From Mesorhizobium sp. ZC-5 (GTDB taxonomy: Bacteria > Pseudomonadota > Alphaproteobacteria > Rhizobiales > Rhizobiaceae): a stretch of 64,000 nucleotides of DNA. The DNA is taken from the NCBI RefSeq assembly GCF_025753855.1, contig NZ_JAOWPT010000012.1, positions 62,001-126,000 of the forward strand, in the 5' to 3' direction. The position numbers and the translations under genes were made by a program. A model generated the notes under the pieces. It made no database searches, was not told where the DNA came from, and saw only the letters and a list, made by a program, of their open reading frames with translations. Below, piece after piece: positions 62,622 through 64,000 of the stretch; the stretch's first letter is position 1, and the number at the start of each line of letters is the position of its first letter.

Positions 62622-63371
62622 ATGCGCCTGCTCGCCTTCATCTTCGTCTATGCCGGGCTGGCCGACGACACGCATTCCGCCGCCGCCGACACAGGCCGCG
62701 CCGGCCGCGCTTTTGATGCCAGCTGCGAGGCCTGGACATTGTCGCGCCGGGCCTGCCGCAGGCTGCTTCTGCTGCTGAGGCCCGTCGAGGCCGCGACGCG
62801 CCGCCTGATCGTCGTTCTGGCGAGCGGCCTGCCCATCCTGAGCCCGCGCGCCGCAGGCTCCGAACACCCGGCCCAGCGGCCGGCGCCGGCCCGGTCCCCC
62901 TCCCCCTTGTGGGGACGGGTTAGGGGTGGGGGTAGTTTCACAGCCGCTCCGCCCGGCGACGGCAAAACTTCCGATGCACGTCTGCCGCTTTTTTCGCTGG
63001 CCGACCGGCCCAAGCGCTACGAATGGTTCTTTTCGGGAAAACCGCATGGCGCGGGCTGGAAGGGTCCGTCACTGGCCTTGCCCGGCGACGACGAACTCGA
63101 CGCCGCCGGCATTTTGCGCCGCATCGCCGCGCTGGCGCGGGCGCTCGACGATTTGCCGGCACAGGCCCGCCGTTTGGTGCGCTGGCGGCTCCGGCGCATG
63201 GCTGCCCGCGCGGCGGGCAAGGCCAGAGCCCTGTCGCCGCTCCGGCCCGGCCGCCCGCCGGGTTCGCTGCCGCGCAGGGCGCCGAAACGGGAGCGCCGCG
63301 AAGAGCACGACCTTTTGTCCGAAACCCACGCGCTCGCCCGGGACGCTCTGGCGCGCCTCGACACGTCATGA
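62622..63371 (+). CDS. Hypothetical protein with in-frame palindromic repeat
   Basis: 249 residues, proline/arginine/alanine-rich. MRLLAFIFVYAGLADDTHSA starts the frame, then TGRAGRAFDASCEAWTLSRR and RRLLLLLRPVEAATRRLIVV (hydrophobic). Residues about 92-105 (SPSPLWGRVRGGGS) are encoded by a copy of the intergenic repeat, kept in frame. The C terminus is basic and helical (RRLVRWRLRRMAARAAGKAR onward). No family is firmly assigned. There is no good ribosome site at 62622; an adjacent TTG at 62619 is also possible. Confidence 0.5.
   Translation: MRLLAFIFVYAGLADDTHSAAADTGRAGRAFDASCEAWTLSRRACRRLLLLLRPVEAATRRLIVVLASGLPILSPRAAGSEHPAQRPAPARSPSPLWGRVRGGGSFTAAPPGDGKTSDARLPLFSLADRPKRYEWFFSGKPHGAGWKGPSLALPGDDELDAAGILRRIAALARALDDLPAQARRLVRWRLRRMAARAAGKARALSPLRPGRPPGSLPRRAPKRERREEHDLLSETHALARDALARLDTS
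62895..62935. repeat. GC-rich palindromic repeat inside a coding sequence, copy 4
   Basis: Contains CCCCCTTGTGGGGACGGGTT then AGGGGTGGGGG, the reverse complement of the core at 911-940. It lies in frame in the hypothetical gene 62622-63371. Confidence 0.6.
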
Positions 63372-63386
63372 CCTGGCGCGCAGACT

Positions 63387-63434
63387 TCACCTCCCCCTTG
63401 AGGGGAGGTCGTGCCGAAGGCACGGGCGGGGGTG
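63387..63434. repeat. GC-rich palindromic repeat, copy 5
   Basis: CACCTCCCCCTTGAGGGGAGG followed by GTGCCGAAGGCAC. Same family as copies at 9, 911 and 62895. It lies after the stop of the hypothetical gene. Confidence 0.6.
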
Positions 63435-63496
63435 ATCAAGGCCAGACCGGCGAAAAATCCGGGGCGTGGCGATGATGAAGCGCGTCTTGAGAAATT

Positions 63497-63640
63497 GCCC
63501 CTCACCCTTACCCTCTCCCCGCAAGCGGGGAGAGGGAGTCGCCAGCGTTGACGCCCCCCTCTCCCCGTCCTTCACGGGGAGAGGGTAAGGGTGAGGGGCA
63601 GCATCCTCCCCTCAAGGAGGAGGGGCGGGCGCCGGAAGCG
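63497..63640. repeat. Nested inverted repeat with 25-bp perfect arms, copy 6
   Basis: The outer arms are 63497-63521 (starting GCCCCTCACCCTTACC) and 63575-63599, exact inverses, 53 bases apart. Inside are CCCGCAAGCGGG and a second CCCCTCTCCCCG unit. A further palindrome, CCTCCCCTCAAGGAGGAGGGG, follows at about 63605. The whole interval 63372-63725 is repeat-rich and non-coding and ends at the peptidase gene. Confidence 0.65.
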
Positions 63641-63725
63641 ATGGCATCGCCTTCGCAAATCTGGTAGGACCAGATTAAACAGATCAGGGCGAGCCTGCCG
63701 ACCCCACAAACCCAGGGAGAAAGAC

Positions 63726-64000
63726 GTGAACACCAACACCGCCGCACTGGCCGATGCCGCGATCCCCTTTGATCATCACCGCGTCGACCGGCTGATGGAG
63801 GACGCGGGCATCGACGTGCTTTTGGCGACGTCGAAGCACAACGTCCAGTACCTGCTCGGCGGCTACAAGTTCATCTTTTTCTCGGCGATGGACGCAATCG
63901 GCCACAGCCGCTACCTGCCAGTGGTGGTCTACGAAAAGGGCCGGCCGGAGCATGCCGCCTATGTCGCCAACAAGATGGAAGGCGGGGAGCACCACAACAA
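63726..64000 (+). CDS. M24-family creatinase/Xaa-Pro aminopeptidase-like protein, N-terminal part
   Basis: Cut by the window end after 91 codons. The GTG start at 63726 has AGGGAGAAAGAC upstream. The N-terminal creatinase-type domain is visible: DHHRVDRLMEDAGIDVLLAT, then SKHNVQYLLGGYKFIFFSAM and YLPVVVYEKGRPEHAAYVAN. The metal-binding catalytic domain, if present, lies outside. The exact substrate is unknown. Confidence 0.8.
   Translation, partial: MNTNTAALADAAIPFDHHRVDRLMEDAGIDVLLATSKHNVQYLLGGYKFIFFSAMDAIGHSRYLPVVVYEKGRPEHAAYVANKMEGGEHHN

Overview
The window is high-GC chromosomal DNA of an alphaproteobacterium of the order Hyphomicrobiales (Rhizobiales), most likely Mesorhizobium or a close Phyllobacteriaceae relative. 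This rests on the core block carA - yqeY - dnaG - rpoD (31.4-48.5 kb), on protein families typical of rhizobia (HlyU-like, RcnB-like, YjbQ, GYD, DUF1801), and on two-hairpin repeats with the architecture of rhizobial RIME elements. The genus is an inference, because no rRNA or tRNA gene is present to test it.

Layout. 0-10 kb: small metabolic genes with local regulators: a DHFR-like protein, an MDR-type reductase divergent from a TetR gene with a clear palindromic operator, a TMEM175-like channel, an alpha/beta hydrolase divergent from a CGNR zinc-finger regulator, an MFS exporter, a phosphoesterase, and an AraC gene followed by an isoaspartyl methyltransferase-like gene. 10.2-11.9 kb: a low-GC two-gene island (PRTase-like plus NADAR). 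12-13.7 kb: an ABC-F gene with a candidate leader peptide and attenuator. 13.8-23.8 kb: AraC/DUF2000, an Fsr-type exporter, a second AraC gene, a CHASE-PAS-GGDEF-EAL protein, DUF1801, LysR/aldo-keto reductase and hisC. 23.9-26.3 kb: a low-GC insert carrying one large gene (zinc ribbon, RES domain, gamma-glutamylcyclotransferase domain) between imperfect 50-bp direct repeats. 26.3-31.4 kb: an ArsR-SRPBCC-VOC-DoxX-DUF1801 operon, a zinc peptidase, a Tet-type MFS and an ArsR gene. 31.4-48.5 kb: the core block, interrupted by a TetR locus, GNAT, MFS, a second ABC-F, a frameshifted AraC gene, a DUF1254/DUF1214 protein and a Na/Pi symporter. 48.7-58.7 kb: VOC, HxlR, YjbQ, methyltransferase, GYD, two VOC genes apparently sharing one TetR operator, HlyU, azoreductase/LysR, an arginase-family protein and a lipid kinase-like gene. 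58.8-64 kb: sparse coding, an outer-membrane SphA-like protein, an S41-like peptidase, repeats, and the start of an M24-type peptidase.

The best candidates for an uncharacterised system are the two low-GC islands. Both encode proteins of families tied to NAD+/ADP-ribose chemistry and biological conflict. Their functions here are inferred from domain recognition only. A second theme is regulatory: many divergent promoters carry clean palindromes, one 17-bp operator recurs at two separated promoters, one regulator gene looks leaderless, and one ABC-F gene has a leader ORF overlapping alternative hairpins.
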